Shown here in pieces: positions 7,486 to 14,869 of a stretch of DNA of 31,014 nucleotides. The DNA lies in contig CAXSDR010000036.1 of assembly GCA_964236445.1 (NCBI GenBank), positions 1 through 31,014 on the forward strand. The letters run 5' to 3'. The position numbers were made by a program, and so were the translations under genes. Position 1 is the first letter of the stretch, and each line of letters starts with the position of its first letter. Origin of the DNA: CAXSDR01 sp964236445 (lineage in GTDB: Bacteria > Actinomycetota > Actinomycetes > Motilibacterales > Motilibacteraceae). A model generated the notes under the pieces. It did not search any database. It saw only the letters and a program-made list of their open reading frames with translations, and was not told the DNA's origin.

Positions 7486-8349
7486 TCACGCCATGCCACG
7501 GCGTACGACAGCCGGCTCTCGCGTCCCCTTGATGCAGGCCACCATGTCGAGCACGCGCCGGGTGGCCCGCACGTCGTGGGCCCGGAAGGCCCGCGCCCCC
7601 TGCCACGCCGCCACCGCCGTTGCCGCGAGCGTGCCCTCGAGTCGCTGGTCGACCGGCAGGTCGAGCGACTCGCCCACGAAGTCCTTGCGTGACATCGCCA
7701 CGAGGACGGGCCAGCCCGTCGCCACGAGCTCGTCGAGGTGTCGGCTGACCAGCAGCGAGTGCCGGGTCGCCTTGCCGAAGTCGTGGGCCGGGTCGATCAG
7801 CACGCCGTCGCGACGTACGCCGGCGGCCACCGCCCGCTGAGCGAGGTTTGTCAGGCTGCTCACCACATCGGCCACCACATCGAGGTAGGCCGGGCGATGA
7901 GGGTCGGTGCGCGGCGCCAGCCCGCCGGTGTGGGTGCAGACGTAGCCCGCTCCGGCGGCAGCGGCGACGTCCAGCAGCCCCGGGTCGTGCCCGCCCCATG
8001 CGTCGTTGATCAGGTCGGCGCCGGCCGCGCAGACGGCTCGACCGACCTCGGAGCGCCACGTGTCGACGCTGATGACCAGGCCGGGGTGGCGCTCGCGGAC
8101 GGCCTCGACGCAGCGCAGGACCCGGCGCAGCTCCTCGTCGGTGTCGACCGCCGCGCCCTGTCCCGCCCTGACGCCGCCGAGGTCGACGAGGTCGGCTCCC
8201 TCGGCGACGGCGCGGTCGACCGCTGCGATCGCGGCGTCGTGGGCGTAGGTCGCGCCACGGTCGAAGAACGAGTCAGGCGTGCGGTTCACGACGGCCATGA
8301 CCAGCAGGTCGTCGGCGGCGAAGGTGCGCCCGCCGAGGGTGAGGTTCAC
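7486..8349 (-). CDS. folP2: FolP2-type dihydropteroate synthase paralogue
   Basis: A pterin-binding TIM-barrel protein of 287 residues. It has the opening VMAVVNRTPDSFFDRGATY and later INDAWGG, ISVDTWR and LIDPAHDFGK, all characteristic of DHPS-like proteins. True FolP has a VGGESTRPG-type loop; here the matching site reads DLGGVRAGQG, as in the mycobacterial FolP2 group, whose members have not shown ordinary DHPS activity. A role outside standard folate synthesis is therefore possible, but that is inference. The GTG at 8347-8349 is preceded by AGGAG eight bases upstream and gives MNLTLGGRTF; the frame stays open further upstream but shows no similarity there. Location beside LOG, DivIVA-like and tag genes matches the mycobacterial folP2 locus. 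Confidence 0.82.
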   Translation of the reverse strand: MNLTLGGRTFAADDLLVMAVVNRTPDSFFDRGATYAHDAAIAAVDRAVAEGADLVDLGGVRAGQGAAVDTDEELRRVLRCVEAVRERHPGLVISVDTWRSEVGRAVCAAGADLINDAWGGHDPGLLDVAAAAGAGYVCTHTGGLAPRTDPHRPAYLDVVADVVSSLTNLAQRAVAAGVRRDGVLIDPAHDFGKATRHSLLVSRHLDELVATGWPVLVAMSRKDFVGESLDLPVDQRLEGTLAATAVAAWQGARAFRAHDVRATRRVLDMVACIKGTREPAVVRRGMA

Positions 8350-8429
8350 GCGGACATCTCCTGAGCTTCGCGGGCGGGGCGACTCGGCCGGTCTGGTCAC
8401 TGTCGGTGCCGGATGGCACCATCGCTTCC

Positions 8430-8846
8430 GTGCGCCTGACATTTCTCCTGATCCTGGTCCTGATCCTCGCCGCTGTCGCGGCGGTTGCCTCCGGGTGGGG
8501 CGGCACGTTGGCGGACGCCCCGCACGACCGGCGGCCGTGGCGGCTGCCCGAGGGCCCGCTGGCGGCGGGGTCCCTCGACTCCTTGACGTTCTCGCCGGCA
8601 TTGCGGGGCTACCGCTGCGACGAGGTCGATGCGGTGGTCGACCGCCTGGTGGGCGAGCTGGCCGATCGGGACCGCCGCATCGCCACCCTCGTCGCTGAGG
8701 GGCACGGGCAGGCGCCCAGCAACGGGCCGTCCCTGCTGAAGCGGCCGACCGAGCCCGAGCGCCGGTTCGCCGCCGGGGAGCCGGGCGAGCAGCTGCAGCC
8801 GTCGCCGGCCCTCGTCGACTCGCCCGCTGCCGACCGCGAGGTCTGA
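8430..8846 (+). CDS. small membrane protein with DivIVA-like segment
   Basis: A 138-residue protein with an N-terminal membrane helix (LTFLLILVLILAAVAAVA), then a short conserved segment, SLTFSPALRGYRCDEVDAVV, that matches the RGYxxxEVDxfL signature of DivIVA-type domains, followed by a charged helix and a variable tail. I prefer the GTG at 8430, which puts the hydrophobic helix directly at the N-terminus; a GTG at 8406 in frame is also possible. Related small DivIVA-motif proteins occupy the same place between folP2 and tag in mycobacteria. A role in polar growth or division is possible but not demonstrated. The next gene starts four bases downstream. Confidence 0.7.
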   Translation: MRLTFLLILVLILAAVAAVASGWGGTLADAPHDRRPWRLPEGPLAAGSLDSLTFSPALRGYRCDEVDAVVDRLVGELADRDRRIATLVAEGHGQAPSNGPSLLKRPTEPERRFAAGEPGEQLQPSPALVDSPAADREV

Positions 8847-8850
8847 CGCC

Positions 8851-9294
8851 GTGGCGACGGTCTCGCAGTCCGTGGAGATCGCAGCGTCGCCCGGCCAGAT
8901 CTGGGACGCTGTCGTCGCGTGGGAGAGCCAGGGCAGCTGGATGCTGCTCACGCGGGTCGAGCCGGCCGCCCAGGGGGGTCACGGTCCAGGCGGTGGCATC
9001 GTGGGCCTCACCGGGGTGGGTCCGCTCGTCGTCCGCGACCCGATGACCATCACGACGTGGGACCCGCCGACGCGGCTCGTCATGCGTCACACCGGGCGGC
9101 TCGTGCGGGGGTCGGGGGCGTTCGAGACGGTCGACCTCGGCAACGGCCGCTCGCGTTTCAGCTGGTCCGAGTGGCTCGACCTGCCGCTCGGACCGCTCGG
9201 GCAGGTGGCCTGGCTGGCGGGCGGCTGGGCGTTCAAGCGTGCCGTGCTCGTCTCGCTGCGCAGGTTCGCCGCGCAGGTCGAGCCCCGCGAGTGA
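8851..9294 (+). CDS. SRPBCC (polyketide cyclase/START-like) family protein
   Basis: A 147-residue protein with the SRPBCC helix-grip pattern: SVEIAASPGQIWDAVVAWES at the start, a central beta-rich stretch (ITTWDPPTRLVMRHTG) and a C-terminal long helix (VLVSLRRFAAQV). These proteins bind hydrophobic ligands; the ligand here is unknown. The GTG start lies four bases after the DivIVA-like gene and its stop is seven bases before the likely tag start, so it is in the same operon. Confidence 0.75.
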   Translation: MATVSQSVEIAASPGQIWDAVVAWESQGSWMLLTRVEPAAQGGHGPGGGIVGLTGVGPLVVRDPMTITTWDPPTRLVMRHTGRLVRGSGAFETVDLGNGRSRFSWSEWLDLPLGPLGQVAWLAGGWAFKRAVLVSLRRFAAQVEPRE

Positions 9295-9301
9295 GCATGG
9301 C

Positions 9302-9907
9302 GTGGCGACGGCGGTAGTGGTCGGGGCCGATGGCCTGGCGCGCTGCCCCTGGGCGGCCTCGACGCCCGACTACCTCGCCTATCACGACGGCGAATGGGGA
9401 CAGGCGCTCCACGGCGAGCATGCGCTGTTCGAGCGCCTGAGTCTCGAGGCGTTCCAGTCGGGGCTGTCCTGGATCACGATCCTGCGCAAACGTCCGGCGT
9501 TCCGCGTGGCGTTCGCCGACTTCGACCCGGAGGTGGTGGCCGCGTTCGGGGACGACGACGTGGCGGGGCTGATGGCCGATGTGGGCATCGTGCGCAATAC
9601 GGCCAAGATCACCGCCACGATCGCCAACGCCCGCGTGGTCCTCGACCTGCGGGCAGCCGAGGGGCTCGACGCGCTGATCTGGTCGTACGCGCCGCCCCCC
9701 GCCCCCCGCCCGGTCACCACGGCCGAGGTGCCCGCCGTCACCGAGCGGTCGACGGCGCTGGCCAAGGAGCTGCGGCGCCGTGGTCTGAAGTTCGTCGGCC
9801 CCACGACCGCCTACGCGCTCATGCAGGCGTGCGGTCTCGTCGACGACCACCTCGCGGCGTGCCATGTCACCGAAACCCCCTGGAGCGGAGCGGGGCGTTC
9901 CCGCTAG
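9302..9907 (+). CDS. tag: DNA-3-methyladenine glycosylase I
   Basis: Tag excises 3-methyladenine from alkylated DNA in base-excision repair. The 201-residue product has the family landmarks: zinc ligands Cys15 (RCPW) and His28 (YHDGEW), the base-recognition Glu in LSLEAFQSGLSW, the RNxxKI region (VRNTAKITATI), and the late HLAACH carrying the remaining His and Cys ligands. The GTG at 9302 gives VATAVVVGADGLARCPW, which places the conserved Cys near the N-terminus as expected; an in-frame start at 9239 would overlap the preceding gene by 56 bases. The TAG stop at 9905-9907 shares a CTAG palindrome with the stop of the convergent paaX-like gene. Confidence 0.9.
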   Translation: MATAVVVGADGLARCPWAASTPDYLAYHDGEWGQALHGEHALFERLSLEAFQSGLSWITILRKRPAFRVAFADFDPEVVAAFGDDDVAGLMADVGIVRNTAKITATIANARVVLDLRAAEGLDALIWSYAPPPAPRPVTTAEVPAVTERSTALAKELRRRGLKFVGPTTAYALMQACGLVDDHLAACHVTETPWSGAGRSR

Positions 9908-10677
9908 CGCAGGCACTCGTCGACGAACCGCGATGCCGCCGGGAGCAGCCGCCCGGCCTGCTCGTCGAAGAATGCCGCGGCGCGCTCGCCCGGCCAGCTT
10001 TCCGGAAGCAGGGTGCGGGGCAGGCCCGGGTCGGTGTGGAGGAACTTGCGCCACTCGTGGACCAGCCGGCTCCGCACGGCGTAGGCGCGCTCGTCGTCCG
10101 GGCGGACGCCGGCTACGGAGGTGATGGCGTGGGCGTCGGACATCCAGCGCACATAGGCAGCTGCGAGGGCATCGAGGTCCCATGCCCGCTCGACCAGCGT
10201 CGCGTCGTGCCCGGCGTAGTGCGCCGTGAACTCGTGGCGCTCGCCCTTGTCGGTGCCCAGCAGCTCGTCGAGGTCGGTCGCCCCCCGCGGACCGATCCAG
10301 GTCCCCTCGGTGAGCGGCGCGAAGCCGACCACGCCCAGGGTCGCGCGCACCCGGTCCCGAGCCGCGCGGGACGGCGCCCGCGTGAGGACGATGACGTGCC
10401 AGGTGCCGTCCCAGTCGCCGACGGTGCGATAGACCCGCGCAGCCGCTTCGTCGAGCCGGCGGGTCACGTTGGGGGCGACACGGTAGCCGGGGCTGCCGTC
10501 ACACGTCATGGGTTCGAGCCAGCCCTGCTTGACCATGCGTGAGATGGCGGTGCGCACTGCGGGCGCCGCCACGCCCACCGTGTCCAGCAGTCGGACGAGT
10601 GAGGACACAGGCGCACAGCCACCGCGCGTACGCAGATGGTCACCGTAGAGATCCAGCAGGGCCGAGCGTGCTCTCAT
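9904..10677 (-). CDS. PaaX-family transcriptional regulator
   Basis: A 257-residue protein with a PaaX-type N-terminal winged HTH (LLDLYGDHLRTRGG...VRTAISRMVKQGWLEP), a central domain with GDWDGTWHVIVLT, and a C-terminal domain ending VHEWRKFLHTDPGLPRTLLP, all standard landmarks of PaaX regulators, including the usual length. PaaX represses phenylacetate degradation genes in the model case; no phenylacetate genes are in this window, so the target here is unknown. The start is the ATG at 10675-10677. The stop overlaps tag by four bases within CTAG. Confidence 0.85.
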   Translation of the reverse strand: MRARSALLDLYGDHLRTRGGCAPVSSLVRLLDTVGVAAPAVRTAISRMVKQGWLEPMTCDGSPGYRVAPNVTRRLDEAAARVYRTVGDWDGTWHVIVLTRAPSRAARDRVRATLGVVGFAPLTEGTWIGPRGATDLDELLGTDKGERHEFTAHYAGHDATLVERAWDLDALAAAYVRWMSDAHAITSVAGVRPDDERAYAVRSRLVHEWRKFLHTDPGLPRTLLPESWPGERAAAFFDEQAGRLLPAASRFVDECLR

Positions 10678-10733
10678 CAGAGCCAGTGTGCCGTGCCGCG
10701 GGGTGCGCCGCGTTGCTGCTTGGCGGGATTTGC

Positions 10734-10752
10734 GCGCCTTTGACCCAGGCGC
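10734..10752. promoter_or_regulatory. inverted repeat around TTGACC
   Basis: GCGCCT (10734-10739) and AGGCGC (10747-10752) form a perfect six-base inverted repeat. The seven-base centre carries most of TTGACC (10740-10745), a good -35 hexamer directed toward the DUF3117 gene. It could be an operator, for instance for the neighbouring PaaX-like regulator; there is no direct proof. Confidence 0.35.
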
Positions 10753-10839
10753 CTACCACCCCACCGTGAACATCAGGGATGATGGGCGTAACTACCGCGT
10801 TCGCCCACGCCGGCGACGCATCGAGGAAGGGGAACGCGC

Positions 10840-11007
10840 ATGGCGGCCATGAAGCCGCGCACGGGTGACGGCCCGCTCGAAGTGACCAAGGAGGGGCGCG
10901 GCATCGTGATGCGCGTTCCGCTCGAGGGAGGTGGACGGCTGGTGGTCGAGCTGTCTGCCGATGAGGCCGGCGCACTCGGCGACGCCCTGAAGAAGGTCGT
11001 GGGCTGA
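10840..11007 (+). CDS. DUF3117 family small protein
   Basis: A 55-residue protein beginning MAAMKPRTGDGPLEVTKEGR and ending in an acidic helix (ELSADEAGALGDALKKVV). It matches the highly conserved actinobacterial DUF3117 family (Rv1211-like), which has the same length and position next to tag. GAGGAAGGGG about eight bases before the ATG is a strong ribosome binding site. The function is unknown. Confidence 0.88.
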   Translation: MAAMKPRTGDGPLEVTKEGRGIVMRVPLEGGGRLVVELSADEAGALGDALKKVVG

Positions 11008-11087
11008 GCGGGGCCCCCGACTTCACCGAACGACATAGCAAGGACGGCCTCGGCCGGACCCGCGACAGCGGAGTTCGACCGGGGCCG

Positions 11088-11093
11088 TAGCGT
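11088..11093 (+). promoter_or_regulatory. -10 box of near-leaderless pepA
   Basis: TAGCGT puts +1 at 11100, one base before the GTG at 11101. Confidence 0.5.
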
Positions 11094-11100
11094 TTCGCCC

Positions 11101-12645
11101 GTGCCAGCACTCGCGGGTCTGCCCGACGTCTTCCTCGCCAGCTCGCTGCGCGGCCTCGACGCCGATGAGGCCCCCGATCTCGTTGCCATCGCCGTGGCCG
11201 CTCCCGCCGGCGCCACGTTGCCCTCGCTCGACGACGACGCCATCTCCGCGCTGATCGAGCGGACCCGTTTCACGCTCGAGGAGCTTCTGGCGCGCACCGA
11301 CGTCACGGGCGACGTCGGTCAGCTGGCCGATATCGCCCTCTCCGACGACGCCGCTCCGGGCTCGCTGCTGTTGCTCGGCGTCGGCGACGCCACCGAGCTG
11401 TCCCTGCGCCGGGCGGGAGCGGCTCTCGGCCGGCGGCTGCGGGGGCGTGCGCCCGCTGCCACCTCGGTGGTGGTCTCCCTTCCCGGCGAACCTGCGCTCT
11501 CCGCCCCCGGGTTGCGCGCCTTCGTCGAGGGGCTGCTGCTGGGGCACTACCGGCAGACACGCCGCGGCCAGCGGGCGCCGGGCCCGGACGACGCGCGCCT
11601 GCGCACGGTCCGGGTGCTCGCGCCCTCGACGGCTGCTCACGTCGGCGCCCTGCGTGCAGCGGTCGCCACGGCGGCCGCAGCGACCCTGGCGCGCGACCTC
11701 GCCAACACCACCGGCGACGTCAAGGACCCTGCCTGGCTGGCCGACCGTGCCGTCGATCTCGGCGCGGGCGCGGGGCTCGAGGTGCGCGTACGAGCTGAGC
11801 GCGAGCTGGCGGCCGACGGCTTCGGCGGCATCCTGGCGGTCGGAGCCGGCTCGGTGCGCCCGCCACGCTTCGTCGAGCTGGCCTACGCCCCCGCGAAGAT
11901 CACGCGGGGCACGCCGCACGTGGCGCTGGTCGGCAAAGGCATCACGTTCGACTCGGGCGGGCTGTCGCTCAAGCCGCGCGAGGCGATGGTCCCGATGAAG
12001 ACCGACATGAGCGGCGCCGGCGCGGTGCTTGCCGTGATGTCGGCGCTGGGCGACCTCGGCGTACGCGCGCGGGTCACGGGGCTGCTGGCGATCGCCGAGA
12101 ACCTGCCGAGCGGCTCGGCGGCCCGACCGGGCGACGTCATCACGCACTTCGCCGGCACGACCTCGGAAGTGCTGAACACCGACGCCGAGGGCCGGCTGGT
12201 GCTCGCTGACGCGCTCGCCTACGCCGACACCGTGCTGGGCGCCGACATCATCATCGACATCGCGACCCTCACCGGCGCGGCGTCGCTCGGCCTCGGGCGC
12301 CGGCACGGGGCGATGTTCACGGCTGACGAGGCGCTCGCCGACGCGTTGCTGGCTGCGGGCGAGGCGAGCGGCGAGCGGTTGTGGCGGATGCCCCTGACCG
12401 ATGCCTACCGCGACGAGCTGCGCTCCGACGTCGCCGACCTGCGGCACATCGCGCGCACTCCTGGGGGAGCGGCGGGTGCCACGACGGCAGCGCTGTTCCT
12501 GCAGGAGTTCACCGGCCGACGGCGCTGGGTCCACCTCGACGTCGCGGGCCCGGCCCGCGCCGACTCCGACGAGCACGAGGTCAGCAAGGGTGGCACCGGG
12601 TTCGGCACGCGCGTGCTGCTGCGCTGGCTCGAAAGCCTGCGGTAG
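11101..12645 (+). CDS. pepA: leucyl aminopeptidase (M17)
   Basis: An M17 cytosolic aminopeptidase that removes N-terminal residues using two metal ions. The 514-residue length is normal. The N-terminal macro-like domain covers about 1-180; the catalytic domain carries VGKGITFDSGGLSLKP, PMKTDMSGAGAVL and NTDAEGRLVLADAL, which hold the Lys, Asp and Glu metal ligands and catalytic Arg. The C-terminus has ATTAALFLQEFTG. The GTG start lies one base after the predicted transcription start. It converges with the methyltransferase gene across 28 bases. It is a housekeeping peptide-turnover enzyme; PepA of E. coli also binds DNA, but nothing here tests that. Confidence 0.93.
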   Translation: MPALAGLPDVFLASSLRGLDADEAPDLVAIAVAAPAGATLPSLDDDAISALIERTRFTLEELLARTDVTGDVGQLADIALSDDAAPGSLLLLGVGDATELSLRRAGAALGRRLRGRAPAATSVVVSLPGEPALSAPGLRAFVEGLLLGHYRQTRRGQRAPGPDDARLRTVRVLAPSTAAHVGALRAAVATAAAATLARDLANTTGDVKDPAWLADRAVDLGAGAGLEVRVRAERELAADGFGGILAVGAGSVRPPRFVELAYAPAKITRGTPHVALVGKGITFDSGGLSLKPREAMVPMKTDMSGAGAVLAVMSALGDLGVRARVTGLLAIAENLPSGSAARPGDVITHFAGTTSEVLNTDAEGRLVLADALAYADTVLGADIIIDIATLTGAASLGLGRRHGAMFTADEALADALLAAGEASGERLWRMPLTDAYRDELRSDVADLRHIARTPGGAAGATTAALFLQEFTGRRRWVHLDVAGPARADSDEHEVSKGGTGFGTRVLLRWLESLR

Positions 12646-12672
12646 CAGCTCAGCGAGCAGCCGGGGGAGCTG
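12646..12672. terminator. possible weak bidirectional terminator hairpin
   Basis: CAGCTC (12646-12651) pairs with GAGCTG (12667-12672) across a 15-base loop between the converging stops of pepA and the methyltransferase. There is no T-tract, as is common in high-GC actinobacteria; the stem is short. Confidence 0.25.
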
Positions 12673-12673
12673 G

Positions 12674-13300
12674 TCAGCCGGTCTTGACCGCGACAAGCAG
12701 CCCGTCGCCCACGGGCAGCAGCGCCGAGACGAGTCGGGGGTCCTCACGGACTGCTGTGCCGAGCTGGCGCACGGCGATGGTCTGGGCGTCGCGCTGGGCG
12801 GGGTCGGGCACCTTCTCGTGCCACAGCGCGCCGTCGAAGACGACGACGCCGCCGCCGCGCAACAGCCGCAGGGCCTGCACCAGGTGCTCGGCATACTCCG
12901 ACGGGTCGCCGTCACAGAAGACGAGGTCGTAGGCGCCGTCGGTCAGGCGCGGCAGCACGTCCGAGGCTCGCCCACCGATGACGCGGGCCCGGTTGGGCGC
13001 AAAGCCGGCGGCGGTGAAGGCCAGCCGGGCCGCGCGCTGGTGCTCCGCCTCGACGTCCACCGTCGTGAGCACGCCGTCCGGCGCCATCCCGCGCAGCAAC
13101 GAGACCCCCGAGACACCGGTGCCGGTGCCGATCTCGACGACGTTGCGTGCCCCGGAGGTGGCCGCGAGCAGACGCAGCGCGCTCGCCGCCCCCGCAGGCA
13201 CGGGGTGACACCCCAGCTCCGCCGCCCGCGTACGAGCGTCGAGGAGGACCTCGTCCTCACCGGTCCATGCCTCTGAGTAGTCCCACGTCGCCTGCCGCAC
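12674..13300 (-). CDS. SAM-dependent O-methyltransferase (class I, CCoAOMT-like)
   Basis: A 208-residue methyltransferase with SAM motif I VVEIGTGTGVSGVSLLRG, the acidic loop TTVDVEAEH, motif YDLVFCDGDPSEY and late VVVFDGALW, all typical of family 3 (catechol/caffeoyl-CoA-like) O-methyltransferases. The substrate is unknown. A homologous gene (Rv1220c in M. tuberculosis) lies divergent to sigE in the same way. The GTG at 13298-13300 is preceded by TAGGCT with exactly six bases between, so the message is probably leaderless. It shares its upstream region with sigE. Confidence 0.85.
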   Translation of the reverse strand: MRQATWDYSEAWTGEDEVLLDARTRAAELGCHPVPAGAASALRLLAATSGARNVVEIGTGTGVSGVSLLRGMAPDGVLTTVDVEAEHQRAARLAFTAAGFAPNRARVIGGRASDVLPRLTDGAYDLVFCDGDPSEYAEHLVQALRLLRGGGVVVFDGALWHEKVPDPAQRDAQTIAVRQLGTAVREDPRLVSALLPVGDGLLVAVKTG

Positions 13301-13306
13301 CCGGGC

Positions 13307-13312
13307 AGCCTA
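13307..13312 (-). promoter_or_regulatory. -10 box of leaderless O-methyltransferase gene
   Basis: TAGGCT on the minus strand puts +1 at 13300, the first base of the GTG start. Confidence 0.55.
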
Positions 13313-13328
13313 GTTGGCGGGGTGATGC

Positions 13329-13355
13329 GGGAACGTCGAAAACGTTCGTGGCGTT
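13329..13355 (+). promoter_or_regulatory. ECF-type promoter upstream of sigE
   Basis: GGGAAC (13329-13334) and CGTT (13352-13355) are separated by 17 bases, matching the GGAAC/CGTT pattern recognised by SigE-type ECF factors. It faces sigE, and +1 would fall near 13362. It suggests autoregulation. Confidence 0.6.
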
Positions 13356-13428
13356 CACTTGAGTCAGGGCGTTGCCGGCCGAGGAGTCGGTGGGGCCCGC
13401 GCAACCCGATGGTGAGGGGACAGCTGCA

Positions 13429-14079
13429 GTGAACCGCACGCACGACGTCGAGCCCGCGACCGATGCCTCGTTCGGCGAGGACGACACCGCCGCTTGGGTG
13501 GCGCCGAGCTGGGACGAGCTCGTGCGCACTCATGCAGGTCGCGTGCACCGCCTCGCCTACCGCCTGACCGGCAACTCCCACGACGCCGACGACCTGACGC
13601 AGGAGGTCTTCGTGCGCGCCTTCCGTGCGCTTCCCTCCTACACTCCCGGGACGTTCGAGGGCTGGCTGCACCGCATCACGACCAACCTGTTCCTCGACGG
13701 CGCGCGACGGCGTCAGCGCATCCGCTTCGACGCCTTCGCCGACGATGCCGGTGACCGGCTCGCGGGCAGCGAGCCCGATCCTGGTGACGCGCTGGTGCAC
13801 GACCTGCTCGAGCCCGACGTCGAGGCGGCCCTGCAGTCGCTGTCGCCCGAGTTCCGCGCCGCCGTCGTGCTGTGCGACATCGAGGGCTTGTCCTACGACG
13901 AGGTCGCCCGAGTGCTCGACGTGAAACTGGGCACCGTGAGGAGCCGCATCTCGCGAGGTCGCGCGCAGCTGCGCGCGTCCCTGGCGCACCGGGCGCCGCG
14001 CCCGGCCGTTGCGGCGCCCGGGAACCGTGGACCACGCGCCGCGGGCACGGCTCGCGACTCGCTCGCGGGGCAGCGGTGA
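13429..14079 (+). CDS. sigE: ECF RNA polymerase sigma factor SigE
   Basis: An ECF sigma factor with region 2 (ELVRTHAGRVHRLAYRLTGN, DADDLTQEVFVRAF, then the helix FEGWLHRITTNLFLDGARRR) and region 4 (LQSLSPEFRAAVVLCDIEGL, YDEVARVLDVKLGTVRSRIS). The order of neighbours (anti-sigma, HtrA, TatB) matches actinobacterial SigE, the envelope-stress sigma factor. I prefer the GTG at 13429, which has GAGGGG nine bases upstream and gives 216 residues; in-frame starts at 13372 (TTG) and 13390 (GTG) would add 19 or 13 poorly conserved residues. Alternative sigE starts are known in mycobacteria. Its stop overlaps the rseA GTG by three bases (GTGA). Confidence 0.88.
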   Translation: MNRTHDVEPATDASFGEDDTAAWVAPSWDELVRTHAGRVHRLAYRLTGNSHDADDLTQEVFVRAFRALPSYTPGTFEGWLHRITTNLFLDGARRRQRIRFDAFADDAGDRLAGSEPDPGDALVHDLLEPDVEAALQSLSPEFRAAVVLCDIEGLSYDEVARVLDVKLGTVRSRISRGRAQLRASLAHRAPRPAVAAPGNRGPRAAGTARDSLAGQR

Positions 14080-14795
14080 GGGAGCCCGGTCGCTGCCACC
14101 TGGGCACCGACCTGGACCTGCTGATCGACGACTGCCTCGCACCGGTCCGCCGCGACGGCGCGCTGGCCCACGTGGCGGGCTGCGACGTCTGCCGGCGGGA
14201 GCTCGACGCGGCCCGGCGCGTACGCGGGCGGCTGCGCGCCCTGGCGGACGCGCCCCCCGTCCCACCCGCCCTCACGGCCCGGCTGCTGGCCATCGGTGCT
14301 GAAGCATTCGCGCTGCCCCATCCGCCCGCCCTTTCGCGTCAGCCCGCCGTAGCTGCGCCACCGGCGCAGGTTGACCGGACTGCGGGGGGCCATCCCCCGG
14401 CGGGCGGATATCTGCCGGTCTGGCGCCCCGCCACGGCGGCGAGCCCGAGCCGTGGGGCCCGCGAGCGGGCCGTGCTGTTGGCCGGCGGCGCGCTCTCGGT
14501 CGCGGGCCTCGCGCTCGCCGGGACCGCTACGTCGACGACGGTCGAGCGACCTGGTGCCCGCACGACGACCACCATCACCACCCCCGGCAGCCGACCGGGC
14601 GGCCCGGTGACGCCGGTCTCGCTGCGGGTGCGGCCCGTCAACCGGGGGCGTGCCGCACTGCTCTCGGCTCTCCCGTCGACCCAGGTCGTCATCACCTCGT
14701 TCCAGCCAGCCGACCTGCTGGCGATTCCCGCGCCTGTGTCACGCTCGGGGAGTGCACCCCTGGTTCGCGCGGCCTCTCACCGGGGCACACGGTGA
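14076..14795 (+). CDS. rseA: RseA-like zinc anti-sigma factor
   Basis: A 239-residue protein whose N-terminus carries the zinc-associated anti-sigma signature HVAGCDVC (HxxxCxxC) plus an upstream CHLGTDLDLLIDDCL segment. A proline-rich linker follows, then one hydrophobic segment around AVLLAGGALSVAGLALAG (about residue 134-152) and a secreted or periplasmic-side tail of about 85 residues. Such proteins hold the sigma factor inactive until stress. The GTG start overlaps the sigE stop, so the two are translationally coupled, as is normal for sigma/anti-sigma pairs. Most mycobacterial RseA proteins are described as soluble, so the hydrophobic segment is worth noting; it could be a true membrane anchor. 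Confidence 0.78.
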   Translation: MREPGRCHLGTDLDLLIDDCLAPVRRDGALAHVAGCDVCRRELDAARRVRGRLRALADAPPVPPALTARLLAIGAEAFALPHPPALSRQPAVAAPPAQVDRTAGGHPPAGGYLPVWRPATAASPSRGARERAVLLAGGALSVAGLALAGTATSTTVERPGARTTTTITTPGSRPGGPVTPVSLRVRPVNRGRAALLSALPSTQVVITSFQPADLLAIPAPVSRSGSAPLVRAASHRGTR

Positions 14796-14869
14796 CCGAC
14801 GCGTGAGCAGCGCCGGATTTCCGCAGCGCTCGGACGGCTCGGCACCGACGGCACGGGGAGGACTTCGCG

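Noticed and set aside
8350..9090. Extension of the FolP2 frame upstream to about 534 residues
   Set aside because: The extra sequence is Arg/Pro/Gly-rich, lies antisense to the DivIVA-like and SRPBCC genes, and a good ribosome site precedes the GTG at 8349.
9297..9317. ATG at 9297 as a start for tag
   Set aside because: This frame ends after six codons (MAWRRR); GTG 9302 gives the glycosylase.
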